DNA of 64,000 bases from Enterococcus silesiacus (GTDB lineage Bacteria; Bacillota; Bacilli; Lactobacillales; Enterococcaceae): assembly GCA_001465115.1 (NCBI GenBank), contig CP013614.1:1302001-1366000 (forward strand), read 5' to 3'. The first letter of the stretch is position 1, and every line of letters starts with the position of its first letter. The position numbers were made by a program, and so were the translations under genes. Below the pieces are notes generated by a model that searched no databases, had not been told where the DNA came from, and worked only from the letters and a program-made list of their open reading frames with translations. Shown piece by piece: positions 8,033 to 16,763 of this stretch.

Positions 8033-10693
8033 TTACAATAGTTCACCAAAACGATTTACATAGAATTTTTTGACGATCATCACTAGCACCAAGTAACTGA
8101 CTATCGTTACAGCTAACCATGCAAAATAGTTTAGTGGTAATTCAGCTAAGCCCAAAGTTTGACCAAATCCTGTAAATGGTAAAATCGTTCCTACCGCAAT
8201 TCCTAATGAAGTAATTGTTGTTAGAATAAACGATGCTCGACTTTGTAAAAATGGTATTTTGGGTGTCCGCAATGTGTGGATCACCAATGTTTGCGACCAA
8301 AGTGATTCAACAAACCAACCCGCATGGAAAATTGCAATAAAAGTCGCTTGTTGTGCTGGAGCTAGGTCATGATAATTGCCACCAACTAATTGCGGGCAAA
8401 TAACAAAGTACATTAACAAATACGTCGTAATATCAAAAACTGAGCTAGTGGGTCCTAACCATGTCATGAAGGAACCGATTTTTGACGCATCCCATTTTTT
8501 AGGTTGTTCCAAGTACTGATCATCAACATGATCCCACGGTATCGACATGCAAGAAATATCATAAATCAAATTCAAAAACAGCAATTGTAGTGGTAGCATT
8601 GGTAAAAATGGTAAGAAGATACTTGCAACAACGACTGAAAACATATTGCCAAAATTAGAACTCGCTGTCATTTTGACATATTTCATGATATTTCCAAAAG
8701 TCGTTCTACCTGCTAATAAGCCACGTTCAAGAATCATCAAGTCTTTTTCCAGCAAGATGACATCTGCCGATTCTTTTGCAATATCTACTGCAGTATCAAC
8801 AGAAATTCCTACATCTGCTTCCTTCATTGCAGGGGCATCATTAATTCCGTCACCCATGAAACCAATTGTATGCCCAGCTTCTCTTAATACCTGAACGATT
8901 CTTGTTTTTTGCTGCGGTGTTAATTTTACGAAAATGTTATATTTTTCCGCGATCGTTTTTAATTCAAAATCGTTCATTCGTGTGATTTCGTTGCCAGTGA
9001 TTAATTCTTCATTGGCTAATCCTACTTGCTTACATACCGACTTTGTCACTAATGCATTATCACCAGTTAATACTTTCACACCAACCCCATGATTTTTTAG
9101 GGCTTCTAAAGCAGCTTTCGTTGTTTCTTTTGGTGGATCAAGAAAGGCAAGATAGCCGATCAATACCATTTCATTTTCATCAGAAACAGAGAACTCATCA
9201 ATTGTCGCAGGGTTTGTCTTTTGAGAAACCGCCAATACACGTAAGCCATCTTCATTTAACGCTTCAACTGTTTTTAAAATTTCACTTTTAAGTTCTTCAG
9301 TTAATGGAGTGACTGCTCCTTGATAATCAACGAAGCTTGAAATGTCCAACATTTCTTCTACAGCACCTTTCGTGATCATTTGCGTTTTTCCAGCGGCATC
9401 TTCGATCACGACGCTCATCCGACGACGTTTAAAATCAAAGGGAATTTCGTCTACTTTTCGATAATCAGAAGGATCGATCGATAATTCTGATTTCGCTGCA
9501 TCAATGATGGCAACATCCATTAAATTTTTCAATCCTGTTTGATAATAACTATTGAAAAAAGCATGGCGTAATACGCGACTATCTTCTTTTCCATCACAGT
9601 CTAAATGATACTCTAAGATAATTTTATCTTGAGTCAGTGTACCTGTTTTGTCTGTGCATAAAATATCGATTGCACCGAAGTTCTGAATTGCATTTAAGTT
9701 TTTAATAATAGTTCCCTTTTTCGCCATACTTGACGCACCTTTTACAAGATTGGTCGTGACGATCATCGGCAACATTTCTGGTGTTAAACCAACCGCGACA
9801 GACAAACCAAAAAGAAAGGCTTCAAACCAATCACCTTTTGTTAAGCCATTGATCAAAAATACTGCAGGTGCCATCACTAACATAAACCGAATCAATAACC
9901 ACGATGTTCTGCTAATCCCTACTTCAAAATTTGTTTGAGGATTTTTATCAGAAACATCTCGCGCTACTTTCCCGAAAAGTGTACCTTCTCCCACTGAAAC
10001 TACAATTCCTTCGGCGCTACCACTGATGACATTACTGCCCATAAATACAATGTTTTCATATTCTGTTTCAACACTGTTCACCTTTAGTTTATAGTCTGCT
10101 CTTTTTTCTACTGGATAACTTTCACCTGTCATAGCTGATTGAGAAACAAATAAATCTTTGGTTTTCATTAATCGTATATCTGCCGGAATCATATCTCCTG
10201 CTGACAATTTTACGATATCTCCGCAAACAATTTCTTCTATGGGAAGTTCTACTGTTTTTTTTCTGCGAACGACAGTTGCTGTAACTTTTACTAAATTATT
10301 CAATTTTTCTGCTGCTTGATTTGATTTAACCGATTGAATCAGGGTCATTGTTCCACTGATCAAGACCATCGCTAAAATAATCAAAACACCAACAAGATCA
10401 CGATCCTCAGGCGCTGCAATCACATAATCAGTGATGAACGAAATGATTGCTAATGTAAGGAGGACAATCGTAAAAGGGGTAAAATATGCTTTGATTATCT
10501 CAACAATCAATGGTGTTTTTTTACCATGTGTAATGATATTTTCTCCGTACTTTTCTCTTGATAGGATGGCTTGCTGATGCGTTAGTCCTCCTTTAGAAGA
10601 TTTAAAATACGTTATGATATTTTCAATTGAGTTTCTTGCAAAATATTCATACGATTGATTGCTCTTTTTTGATACTAATTCTCTTTTCTCCAT
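8033..10693 (-). CDS. mgtA: Magnesium-importing P3-type ATPase MgtA
   Basis: 886 residues from the chosen ATG. Membrane pump that imports Mg2+ with ATP hydrolysis. It contains the phosphorylation motif DKTGTLT, the phosphatase motif SAMTGES, the hinge GDGINDAP, and a transmembrane layout with a C-terminal helix bundle as in MgtA/MgtB. Length and motifs match the P-type Mg family rather than Ca pumps. AAGGAG with a 6-nt spacer supports the ATG at 10693. An in-frame ATG at 10762 lies inside a long inverted repeat and has no ribosome-binding site. It is the last gene of a unit that starts with an M-box riboswitch and mgtC. A 33-codon open frame and a hairpin precede it. Confidence 0.93.
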   Translation of the reverse strand: MEKRELVSKKSNQSYEYFARNSIENIITYFKSSKGGLTHQQAILSREKYGENIITHGKKTPLIVEIIKAYFTPFTIVLLTLAIISFITDYVIAAPEDRDLVGVLIILAMVLISGTMTLIQSVKSNQAAEKLNNLVKVTATVVRRKKTVELPIEEIVCGDIVKLSAGDMIPADIRLMKTKDLFVSQSAMTGESYPVEKRADYKLKVNSVETEYENIVFMGSNVISGSAEGIVVSVGEGTLFGKVARDVSDKNPQTNFEVGISRTSWLLIRFMLVMAPAVFLINGLTKGDWFEAFLFGLSVAVGLTPEMLPMIVTTNLVKGASSMAKKGTIIKNLNAIQNFGAIDILCTDKTGTLTQDKIILEYHLDCDGKEDSRVLRHAFFNSYYQTGLKNLMDVAIIDAAKSELSIDPSDYRKVDEIPFDFKRRRMSVVIEDAAGKTQMITKGAVEEMLDISSFVDYQGAVTPLTEELKSEILKTVEALNEDGLRVLAVSQKTNPATIDEFSVSDENEMVLIGYLAFLDPPKETTKAALEALKNHGVGVKVLTGDNALVTKSVCKQVGLANEELITGNEITRMNDFELKTIAEKYNIFVKLTPQQKTRIVQVLREAGHTIGFMGDGINDAPAMKEADVGISVDTAVDIAKESADVILLEKDLMILERGLLAGRTTFGNIMKYVKMTASSNFGNMFSVVVASIFLPFLPMLPLQLLFLNLIYDISCMSIPWDHVDDQYLEQPKKWDASKIGSFMTWLGPTSSVFDITTYLLMYFVICPQLVGGNYHDLAPAQQATFIAIFHAGWFVESLWSQTLVIHTLRTPKIPFLQSRASFILTTITSLGIAVGTILPFTGFGQTLGLAELPLNYFAWLAVTIVSYLVLVMIVKKFYVNRFGELL

Positions 10694-10723
10694 TTGTTTC
10701 TCCTTCTTTCTAAAACTCTGATT

Positions 10724-10773
10724 ATTGAAATCAAAAACGATTGTCAGAACACAATCATTCATTTGATTTCAAT
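10724..10773 (-). repeat. Long inverted repeat just upstream of mgtA
   Basis: Outer arms ATTGAAATCAAA (10724-10735) and TTTGATTTCAAT (10762-10773) are perfectly complementary. An inner pair GATTGT/ACAATC adds to the stem. In mRNA this hairpin ends about 15 nt before the mgtA ribosome-binding site. There is no U tract, so it is not a standard terminator. It could be a translation control or RNA-processing element. Confidence 0.7.
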
Positions 10774-10832
10774 GATATTGTATTTTTTAGGGAACGGACT
10801 CATGGAAAAAGAGAGGCTGTTATCGGAGGAAG

Positions 10833-10934
10833 TTACTTGACTATACTAGAAACAAATAGACAATAGTATTCACATATCTTTAACAACGGTTTCTTTTTAC
10901 ATAAGTCCTTGATCATCTGACTACTGTCATCCAT
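10833..10934 (-). CDS. Putative 33-codon leader peptide between the GNAT gene and mgtA
   Basis: The frame starts at an ATG overlapping the GNAT stop codon (ATGGATGA) and ends TAA, encoding MDDSSQMIKDLCKKKPLLKI followed by CEYYCLFVSSIVK. AAAGGAG lies 10 nt upstream. It sits between two cistrons of a Mg2+-responsive unit, just before the mgtA hairpin, a place where enteric mgtA has a regulatory leader ORF. No homology is recognised. It may be a chance frame. Confidence 0.3.
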   Translation of the reverse strand: MDDSSQMIKDLCKKKPLLKICEYYCLFVSSIVK

Positions 10935-11424
10935 TTGTTTCCATCTCCTTTAGCGTTATATGTTTAATAATTCCAAGCTTGCCTATATTATTTTTAGCGT
11001 AAAACCTTTTCTCGAATTTTTTTAAAATCACTTGTCCATCTGAATACGCACACCCGACACTTTGATACCCAAAATGATCATAAAAACCCCAAGCTTGCTT
11101 ACGTCCAGTTAAAAATACAGATTGAAAGTTCATCAGCTCTGCAATTCTTTCAGCAGATTCAAGCAATTTTTTTCCTAGGCCAAACCCTTGATAGCTTTCA
11201 TCGATAGCCACTTGTTTGATTTGAGCTGCTGTTTGAGTTTTCATTGAAAGAAGTAATGTTCCCACCACTCTTCCATCAATCATCGCTGCCATATGGATGT
11301 CCTTTTTTTCATTTAAGGGTAAGTCATTAATCCAAGCTTTACCTGCACTTGTTTTTAGCAACTGGTTTCTTAACTTTATTCCTGCCCAATATTCTTCACT
11401 ATTCCAATTTACGATTTTCACCAT
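10927..11424 (-). CDS. GNAT-family N-acetyltransferase
   Basis: 165 residues. The acetyl-CoA-binding motif A is visible as VAIDESYQGFGLGKKLLESAE (about 72-92), with QAWGFYDHFGYQSVG as motif B, typical of GNAT enzymes acting on small molecules or proteins. The substrate is unknown. It lies 32 nt after mgtC and before mgtA, so it is cotranscribed with Mg2+ transport genes. The best Shine-Dalgarno (GGAGG) is placed for an out-of-frame ATG at 11438 that opens a six-codon frame (MVKQRW, stop) overlapping this start, so translation may be reinitiated here. Confidence 0.8.
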   Translation of the reverse strand: MVKIVNWNSEEYWAGIKLRNQLLKTSAGKAWINDLPLNEKKDIHMAAMIDGRVVGTLLLSMKTQTAAQIKQVAIDESYQGFGLGKKLLESAERIAELMNFQSVFLTGRKQAWGFYDHFGYQSVGCAYSDGQVILKKFEKRFYAKNNIGKLGIIKHITLKEMETNG

Positions 11425-11456
11425 CGCTGCTTTACCATGTTGATTCCTCCATTCTT

Positions 11457-12092
11457 TTAGTTATTCATTTGATTAATCTCGATGATTTCTGAAAGCTGAG
11501 ATAATTCTGAAATGATCGTATTGACAGCAAGTGTGCCATTTCTTGTCGCTTCGATTTCCAAAAATAGTCGGACTTTTTTTCCTGCTAGGTCTGTACAAGA
11601 AAACTTAGTAAATGTTAAACAATATTTATCTAACAATTGGATGATTTCTGTTCTAAGCATGACCTCACAAGTATTACTCGCAATCACTGAAAGATAATGG
11701 ATCGACTCTATTTGTTTGTCTTCTCTTTGAACCGTGTAATCATCTATTTTGAGAGATAAATTTCTTAACAGGATATTGACTAACATTAAAACAACCGCAC
11801 AAAGGACTCCTTCAATCACAAACCCAGCTCCAATCATGCTACCAACTGCTGCTGAACACCATAAAGTTGCCGCTGTATTGATACCTGTCACACTAAACCC
11901 TTCTCTTAAAATCACTCCCCCAGCAAGAAAACCGATCCCACTAACTACTTGTGCTGCTATTCTTGTCGGACTACTATCGTCTTGGATCAATGTAGACAAT
12001 GAGACAAATTGACACGAACCAAATGTCACTAAAGTCATCGTTCTCATACCAGCTAATTTTTTCCGCCATTGTCTTTCTGCTCCAATAATCAT
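11457..12092 (-). CDS. mgtC: MgtC/SapB-family membrane protein, 5' end frameshifted
   Basis: 211 residues from the first in-frame ATG. It matches the MgtC/SapB family (GAERQWRKKLAGMRTMTLVTFGSC, then VSGIGFLAGGVILREG and GINTAATLW), with four or five membrane helices and a C-terminal cytoplasmic domain. The family's first helix is missing from this start. It is encoded in frame upstream (FLISIIASIFAG), but a perfect AGGAG-7 nt-ATG at 12133 enters that helix one base out of phase and stops after three codons. One extra T in the T5 run would restore a protein about 14 residues longer. It lies downstream of an M-box riboswitch, consistent with Mg2+ homeostasis. It could be a decayed gene, a slippage switch or a sequencing error. 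Confidence 0.75.
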   Translation of the reverse strand: MIIGAERQWRKKLAGMRTMTLVTFGSCQFVSLSTLIQDDSSPTRIAAQVVSGIGFLAGGVILREGFSVTGINTAATLWCSAAVGSMIGAGFVIEGVLCAVVLMLVNILLRNLSLKIDDYTVQREDKQIESIHYLSVIASNTCEVMLRTEIIQLLDKYCLTFTKFSCTDLAGKKVRLFLEIEATRNGTLAVNTIISELSQLSEIIEINQMNN

Positions 12093-12121
12093 TCCGGCAA
12101 AAATACTAGCAATAATACTGA

Positions 12122-12133
12122 TTAAAAATGCAT
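12122..12133 (-). other. Frameshifted start of mgtC (T5 run followed by in-frame stop)
   Basis: Minus strand reads ATG CAT TTT TAA, with AGGAG placed 7 nt before the ATG. A run of six T instead of five would give ATG CAT TTT TTA ATC and join the upstream start to the MgtC frame. The stop codon directly after TTT also makes this a possible shifty-stop site for a -1 ribosomal slip. Confidence 0.7.
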
Positions 12134-12261
12134 AAGTTTGCTCCTTTCTTAGATTTGCTTGTTGGATGTTAGGCTTTTTGGTCTTATCTTTCGTGGCTTA
12201 CTAAGGAATGCTCACTATCTGCTTCATCATTTTGGAGAAATTTGTTGTTTCTTTTAATGGA

Positions 12262-12708
12262 TTACTTCTCTCCCTTTGGTCGCCAAATACTGTTCATCAT
12301 CTACTCTGGTCCTTGTTTAATCATAGTGGGTCTATTCTTAAAGCTTTTAGAATTTGATACAGTCGTAACGAATTATGGTGATTCAGGACTAAGGTTACTT
12401 CTCTCCCTTTGGTCGCCAAGTACTGTTCATCATCTACTCTGGCCCTTGTTTAATCATAGTGGGTCTATTCTTAAAGCTTTTAGAATTTGATACAGTCGTA
12501 ACGAATTATGGTGATTCAGGACTAAGGTTACTTCTCTCCCTTTGGTCGCCAAGTACTGTTCATCATCTACTCTGGTCCTTGTTTAATCATAGTGGGTCTA
12601 TTCTTAAAGCTTTTAGAATTTGATACAGTCGTAACGAATTATGGTGATTCAGGACTAAGGTTACTTCTCTCCCTTTGGTCGCCAAGTACTGTTCATCATC
12701 TACTCTGG
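12262..12708. repeat. 133-bp tandem repeat array, 3.4 copies, in the mgtC leader
   Basis: Copies start at 12262, 12395, 12528 and 12661 with an exact 133-bp period. The last copy breaks off at 12708. They differ at only a few positions (for example AAATAC/AAGTAC and GGTCC/GGCCC). The unit includes a near-perfect 18-bp palindrome around AAAGCTTT and TTTGGTCGCCAA. The array lies between the riboswitch terminator and mgtC, so read-through mRNA contains it. Copy number is likely to vary between isolates. Confidence 0.92.
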
Positions 12709-12734
12709 CGAAGCCAATCGTAGTGATTCACAGC

Positions 12735-12765
12735 AAAAACCTTCCGCCAAAACTCAGCGGAAGGT
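12735..12765 (-). terminator. Strong intrinsic terminator after the M-box aptamer
   Basis: Minus strand ACCTTCCGC-tgagttttg-GCGGAAGGT followed by TTTTT. GC-rich stem with no gene between it and the riboswitch, so it fits the expression platform that attenuates the mgtC-GNAT-mgtA unit when Mg2+ is high. A further possible stem pairs 12836-12846 with 12785-12794 and is followed by eight T. Confidence 0.75.
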
Positions 12766-12797
12766 CATAAATAGGCGCACAAAAAAAAGCCTGCATG

Positions 12798-12957
12798 ATC
12801 TAGTCGTTGAGTTTTGGCACTATACAACGTAAAAAGCAGAGCTTTTAGCTACCTTATGAAAAGCCTTGTAATCGACAATCCCTGTTCTACCCATTGGCAT
12901 CTCTCGATGTTTTTGGGCAGTAGCCTGTGTTTGTATAGGAGCCTCACCTAACAAATC
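12798..12957 (-). ncRNA. M-box (ykoK) magnesium riboswitch
   Basis: The minus strand contains the hallmark conserved segments of the M-box in order: GTTAGGTGAGGCTCCTATAC, ACACAGGCTACTGCCC, an AAACATCGAGAGATG hairpin and CCAATGGGTAGAACAGG, then a closing region near GTTGTATAGTGCCAAAACTC. The RNA binds several Mg2+ ions and, when occupied, favours termination. It sits in the leader of mgtC, with GNAT and mgtA downstream, which agrees with its known targets. Aptamer limits are estimated to within about 15 nt. Confidence 0.9.
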
Positions 12958-13051
12958 TATTTAGTTATCTTACAGGTGAAACTATACCATCATTTTAAAA
13001 TGACTGTCAACACTTTTATTTAAATTTTATTTTTTAATCATTTCAAATATC

Positions 13052-13108
13052 AAAAAAACAGACACTAAAAACGTATGTTTTTTTACGTTTTCAGTCATCT
13101 GTTTTTTT
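13052..13108 (-). terminator. Intrinsic terminator of the lipoprotein gene
   Basis: Long imperfect stem on the minus strand (AAAACAGA..ACTgAAAACGTA with TACGTTTTtAGT..CTGTTTTTTT) ending in seven T, directly after the lipoprotein gene at 13119. Confidence 0.75.
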
Positions 13109-13118
13109 AAATTTTTTA

Positions 13119-13589
13119 TTAAATTTTTTCTACTTTCACAACTGAATTACCAGCAACTTGTGGTGGGATCGACATCGTCATAGCAGGTAAATCAACCAAA
13201 GTAAATTGGACCTTATCCCCTGCTTTCAAATTTTCTTCTGTAACATCATCAGCTAATTGGTTTGTTGAGACATTTAAAATAACTCCCTCATTTTTCATCA
13301 TACCAAGGATTTTTTCGGGATCTTCAATTGCTTTGACCTCATTTAAAACCAAGCGAATCGATTGATCCACCGTTTCGTTTTTCTTCGCATCTTCAACTAA
13401 GACAGCCGTAAAAACTGCTTGCGACCTTTCTTTGTCTAAACTGCTAGATGTAGGTTCAGTTGATTGTTCTTTGTTACTAGTCAATATAGTTTCACTGCTT
13501 CCTTTCGATGTATCTTTTTTATTTTCAGCACAGGCTCCTAAAGAAATTAATGTCAAAATCGACAATAATGATACTACGATTTTTTTCAT
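13119..13589 (-). CDS. Secreted lipoprotein of unknown function
   Basis: 156 residues. It has a lipoprotein signal (MKKIVVSLLSILTLISLGAC) with Cys20 as the lipidated residue, then a Ser/Thr/Lys-rich linker to about residue 58 and a beta-rich domain (AVFTAVLVEDAKKNE...GDKVQFTLVDLPAMTMSIPPQVAGNSVVKVE) that may be an OB-like fold. The start is chosen at the ATG preceded by GGAGGG. An in-frame upstream ATG at 13637 would add 16 residues before the signal and lacks a site. It is a single gene between terminators. I cannot assign a function. Confidence 0.75.
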   Translation of the reverse strand: MKKIVVSLLSILTLISLGACAENKKDTSKGSSETILTSNKEQSTEPTSSSLDKERSQAVFTAVLVEDAKKNETVDQSIRLVLNEVKAIEDPEKILGMMKNEGVILNVSTNQLADDVTEENLKAGDKVQFTLVDLPAMTMSIPPQVAGNSVVKVEKI

Positions 13590-13673
13590 AAACTCGCCCT
13601 CCAATAGTGATACTTTATTATAAACGATCGCATTCATATCAGTCCATTCCTAGAATTGTAAGATTATTGGATA

Positions 13674-13703
13674 CAAAAAAACTGTCTAGCGACTAGACAG
13701 TTT
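13674..13703 (-). terminator. Intrinsic terminator of the nrdR-dnaB-dnaI operon
   Basis: Perfect stem AACTGTCTAG-TCG-CTAGACAGTT on the minus strand followed by TTTTTT. It begins at the dnaI stop codon. Confidence 0.88.
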
Positions 13704-14631
13704 AACCATTTCTTCGATCATTGCCAGACATCGTGATCTCTTTTGCCAAGTATCGAATACGTTCCATGATTCTACGAGCTTTCAAAGGTTCTTGTTCTCC
13801 GCGTTGCGTCACGGATAAATGTTTCTCTAACTCTTTCAAATCAAGATTTGATGAAAAGAACGTCACTAATTGCTCTTGCATTCGATATTGTAAAATAACG
13901 CTCAATACATCATCACGAATCCAAGAAGTCATTGATTCCGCACCTAAATCGTCAATCATCAAAACTGGTGATTTCTTGACCGCATCTAGCTTTGGTCCAA
14001 CCATGTCTTTACCAATTGCTTGCTTCATCTCTACTGTAAATGTTGGAAAATGAACGATCGTCGTAACAAAACCACGCTCAGCTAAACTATTAGCTATTGC
14101 ACCCAACAAGAACGATTTTCCGACACCAAACGTTCCTTGAAGATAAAGCCCTTTATGAAATTCTTTTGGTTTTGACGTGTATTCATTTAAAAATTTCATT
14201 GTCTCAGCCATCGCTTGAGCGCGACCTTGGGATGCTGTATCGAATCTACTTAAACTAGCTTCACGAACATCTTTTGGCATATCCATTGCACGCACTCGCT
14301 TACGAATTTCGTCTTCTTTTTGCTTAGCGATAAGCGCTTCTGTCGGTACATAGGTGACATCAATATAATGGAAATTCAAGGTCAATTTAGGCTCGTATCC
14401 AGGAGCAATCATGGTTGGATCATTCAGCTGATATTTACGTTTTTCTTGAACAAATTCATAAAGTTTTGAATAGCTTTTGCGAACATCATCGTCCGTCAAT
14501 CGCTCGCGATTTTCCTGAATAAACTGTTGCACATCTGTATCTTTTAAGACAACTTCAACAAGCTCATTGTACCGTTCGTTCATATCTCTATTTTGAATGA
14601 TTTTTGACATTTCTTTGCCTACATCTTCCAT
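13702..14631 (-). CDS. dnaI: Primosomal helicase loader DnaI
   Basis: 309-residue AAA+ ATPase that loads the replicative helicase DnaC at oriC and restart sites. An N-terminal helicase-binding region (about 1-110) precedes the ATPase core with Walker A GTFGVGKS at 166-173 and Walker B VLMIDDLGAE near 223-232, followed by a C-terminal sensor arginine-rich segment (ARRIMERIRYLAKE). It overlaps the dnaB stop by one base and is the last gene of the nrdR-dnaB-dnaI operon. Confidence 0.95.
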   Translation of the reverse strand: MEDVGKEMSKIIQNRDMNERYNELVEVVLKDTDVQQFIQENRERLTDDDVRKSYSKLYEFVQEKRKYQLNDPTMIAPGYEPKLTLNFHYIDVTYVPTEALIAKQKEDEIRKRVRAMDMPKDVREASLSRFDTASQGRAQAMAETMKFLNEYTSKPKEFHKGLYLQGTFGVGKSFLLGAIANSLAERGFVTTIVHFPTFTVEMKQAIGKDMVGPKLDAVKKSPVLMIDDLGAESMTSWIRDDVLSVILQYRMQEQLVTFFSSNLDLKELEKHLSVTQRGEQEPLKARRIMERIRYLAKEITMSGNDRRNG

Positions 14632-16037
14632 TATTTGTCGCCTCCTTTACTCAAGAAATCTTGAATTTCTTTATCCAATCTTGCTTGCTCTTCTTTAGAT
14701 AACTTTTGTTCCTCAACTGGATTTTCTACCCAGTCAGGCAACGTTTCTTGACGAATCGGTCGATTATTTTGACCATATCGTTGTCTTGTTTGCTTTTGTT
14801 CCTTGCCTTTTTTAGCAATTTCACGCACATGCTCAATGGCCTTTTCTGGTGAAAAAATACCACTTTGTGCCCACTCATTAGCAATTCGATTGATATAGTC
14901 CGCTTTTAGTGTGGGTTGTTTTTGGATATTATAAACATAATTGATCAATACATTAATCACACTATTAGGCAAACCAGATTTACTCACCAAATACTTGACC
15001 AACGAACGTTCTTGAGGAGTTGTATACCCACCACGTTCATTTTTTAAAGCTTCCAAATAATTTAGTGGAAAATTCTTTTCACTATCCATGATCATTTGGA
15101 TATCTTGAGTTGAAAAGCCGTTCATTTTTAATGAGTTATAGCGATACGTTTGTTGATCCTCAGCAGATAAATCCACCGAATCATTCTGTTGAAACTCACT
15201 AAGTCTTTGTTTTTTATCAGGATCATAGGTTCTATAAATTGCTCGTTCAAAGTCTTTGACATCAATCTTACTCGTATAATAATCAAATGATTTAGAACAA
15301 AAATCGATCATTTCCAATTCTGTAATGCCAAATAAATTATGAAAGACAAACACTTCTTCTTTAAATCCAGTATTATTGTCTGGAAGCTTGATTCCAAGTT
15401 TCTCGATTCCTTGAACAAAATAGGACCAATCAAAGCTTTCGTTGACGGCACTTGGTTTTCCGGCAGGCCTTGGATCATCAAAAGCTTGCTCCATTTGACT
15501 TAGCTGTTTGCTTTGAGACACGATTTGCTCTTCTTTGAAGACATAGATGTCCTTAAATCCTACTGATACCTCTTCAAAGCCAGTTAAATTAAGATATTTC
15601 GGCTTAAAGTGATCAAATAACTTATCTAGCTTTCTTTGCCCTACGCTATTTAACAGTGTTAATGACAATACTTCATCTTTAAAAAAACGCTCAGCAGTTT
15701 CAGGATGATTTAAACGATAGATGAAATGGATGCCTAATTCGGAATCCTCTTTGGCAAAGGTCGACAATAAGCCAATACCTTCTAATTTCATTCTAGCTGC
15801 TTCAATTTGTTTCATGCTGATATCCATCATCGTGATCAGATCGGCATGAAACAGAGATTCACTCATTCCCGACTCATCAATCTCTGATAAAAGTGTTAAA
15901 TATAAGCTGAATGCTTGCGCACCAATTATTGGCTGATATAAAAGCGTCAATACCGCTTGTTCTTGATCCGCTAAGGGAGAAGCAATCGCTGTTTTAAATA
16001 TACTTTTAGGACGGATTTCTTTCCAATTGTCTTTCAA
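14631..16037 (-). CDS. dnaB: Replication initiation and membrane attachment protein DnaB (Firmicutes type)
   Basis: 468 residues. Firmicutes DnaB acts with DnaD and DnaI in primosome assembly and is unrelated to the E. coli helicase of that name. The N-terminal winged-helix region (about 20-130) and the C-terminal DnaB/DnaD domain (about 330-400, containing YNSLKMNGFSTQDIQMI and a YxxxIANEW motif at 405) are recognisable. The charged C-terminal tail is typical. It lies 12 nt after nrdR and immediately before dnaI, the conserved gene order. Confidence 0.93.
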   Translation of the reverse strand: MKDNWKEIRPKSIFKTAIASPLADQEQAVLTLLYQPIIGAQAFSLYLTLLSEIDESGMSESLFHADLITMMDISMKQIEAARMKLEGIGLLSTFAKEDSELGIHFIYRLNHPETAERFFKDEVLSLTLLNSVGQRKLDKLFDHFKPKYLNLTGFEEVSVGFKDIYVFKEEQIVSQSKQLSQMEQAFDDPRPAGKPSAVNESFDWSYFVQGIEKLGIKLPDNNTGFKEEVFVFHNLFGITELEMIDFCSKSFDYYTSKIDVKDFERAIYRTYDPDKKQRLSEFQQNDSVDLSAEDQQTYRYNSLKMNGFSTQDIQMIMDSEKNFPLNYLEALKNERGGYTTPQERSLVKYLVSKSGLPNSVINVLINYVYNIQKQPTLKADYINRIANEWAQSGIFSPEKAIEHVREIAKKGKEQKQTRQRYGQNNRPIRQETLPDWVENPVEEQKLSKEEQARLDKEIQDFLSKGGDK

Positions 16038-16049
16038 GGAAAGACCTCC

Positions 16050-16535
16050 TTATTCATTCGTTGTATCTGAATTTGAAGATTTTGCTTTATCAACGATTCC
16101 CTGCAGTTCTTTTAAGAACACACTCATATCTTTAAATTGACGGTAGACACTGGCAAATCGGATATAGGCGATTTCATCCAAATTAACTAAATCTTCCATT
16201 ACATATTCTCCGACCAAAGTAGTCGAAATCTCATTTTCACCTAAGCTACGTACACGGTTTTCGACATTGTCAACGATTTGCTCCATTTGTTCCATGGCAA
16301 CTGGACGTTTTTCAGCCGAACGGATCAATCCACGCAAAATTTTCTCTCTATTAAACTCTTCCCGGTCGCCATTTTTCTTGATGACTAACAAAGGGGCTGC
16401 TTCAATTCGTTCGAATGTTGTAAAACGGTAATTGCAATTTTCACATTCTCTTCGACGACGAATCGCACGACCATCATCAGCTTGGCGACTATCGATTACA
16501 CGGGAGTTATTATGATGACATCTTGGACAACGCAT
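16050..16535 (-). CDS. nrdR: Ribonucleotide reductase regulator NrdR
   Basis: 161 residues. Zinc ribbon with Cys3, Cys6, Cys31 and Cys34 (MRCPRC...CENCNYRF), then an ATP-cone domain (about 49-139) that senses ATP/dATP. It represses ribonucleotide reductase genes when dATP is high. The start is the ATG 6 nt after GAGGTG. An in-frame GTG 9 nt upstream lies inside that site. First gene of the nrdR-dnaB-dnaI operon. A -10 TATAAT lies in the minus-strand region near 16605. Confidence 0.95.
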   Translation of the reverse strand: MRCPRCHHNNSRVIDSRQADDGRAIRRRRECENCNYRFTTFERIEAAPLLVIKKNGDREEFNREKILRGLIRSAEKRPVAMEQMEQIVDNVENRVRSLGENEISTTLVGEYVMEDLVNLDEIAYIRFASVYRQFKDMSVFLKELQGIVDKAKSSNSDTTNE

Positions 16536-16700
16536 AGTGTTCACCTCATTTTATCTAATAATATCTATTTTTAAAGTTTCGTTTTAGTTTACTTTCTATA
16601 TTATAACATGAAATGCCTGAGAAACCAGTCATTAACGATTACTTCTTAAGCATTTTTTTCTTATTGTAGGTCTCTTATTTAATAACAAATTTTGATTGTT

Positions 16701-16757
16701 TAAAAAAAAATAATCGAGTGAGACAACGTTCCAACCGTTCAATCTGACCCAATTATT
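16701..16757 (-). terminator. Intrinsic terminator of the polysaccharide cassette
   Basis: Imperfect stem from AATAATtgggtcaga to acgttgtctcactcgATTATT on the minus strand, followed by eight T or more. It lies between the glycosyltransferase stop and the nrdR promoter. The GTGAGACAACGTTC core recurs in the terminator at 60318. Confidence 0.7.
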
Positions 16758-16763
16758 ATCGTC

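Noticed and set aside
12242..12490. 82-codon plus-strand frame inside the 133-bp repeats
   Set aside because: It arises from the repeat sequence itself, runs across repeat borders and has no ribosome-binding site. The functional strand here is minus (riboswitch leader).
12262..12708. CRISPR-like array
   Set aside because: The unit is 133 bp with no unique spacers and no cas genes nearby. It is a plain tandem repeat.
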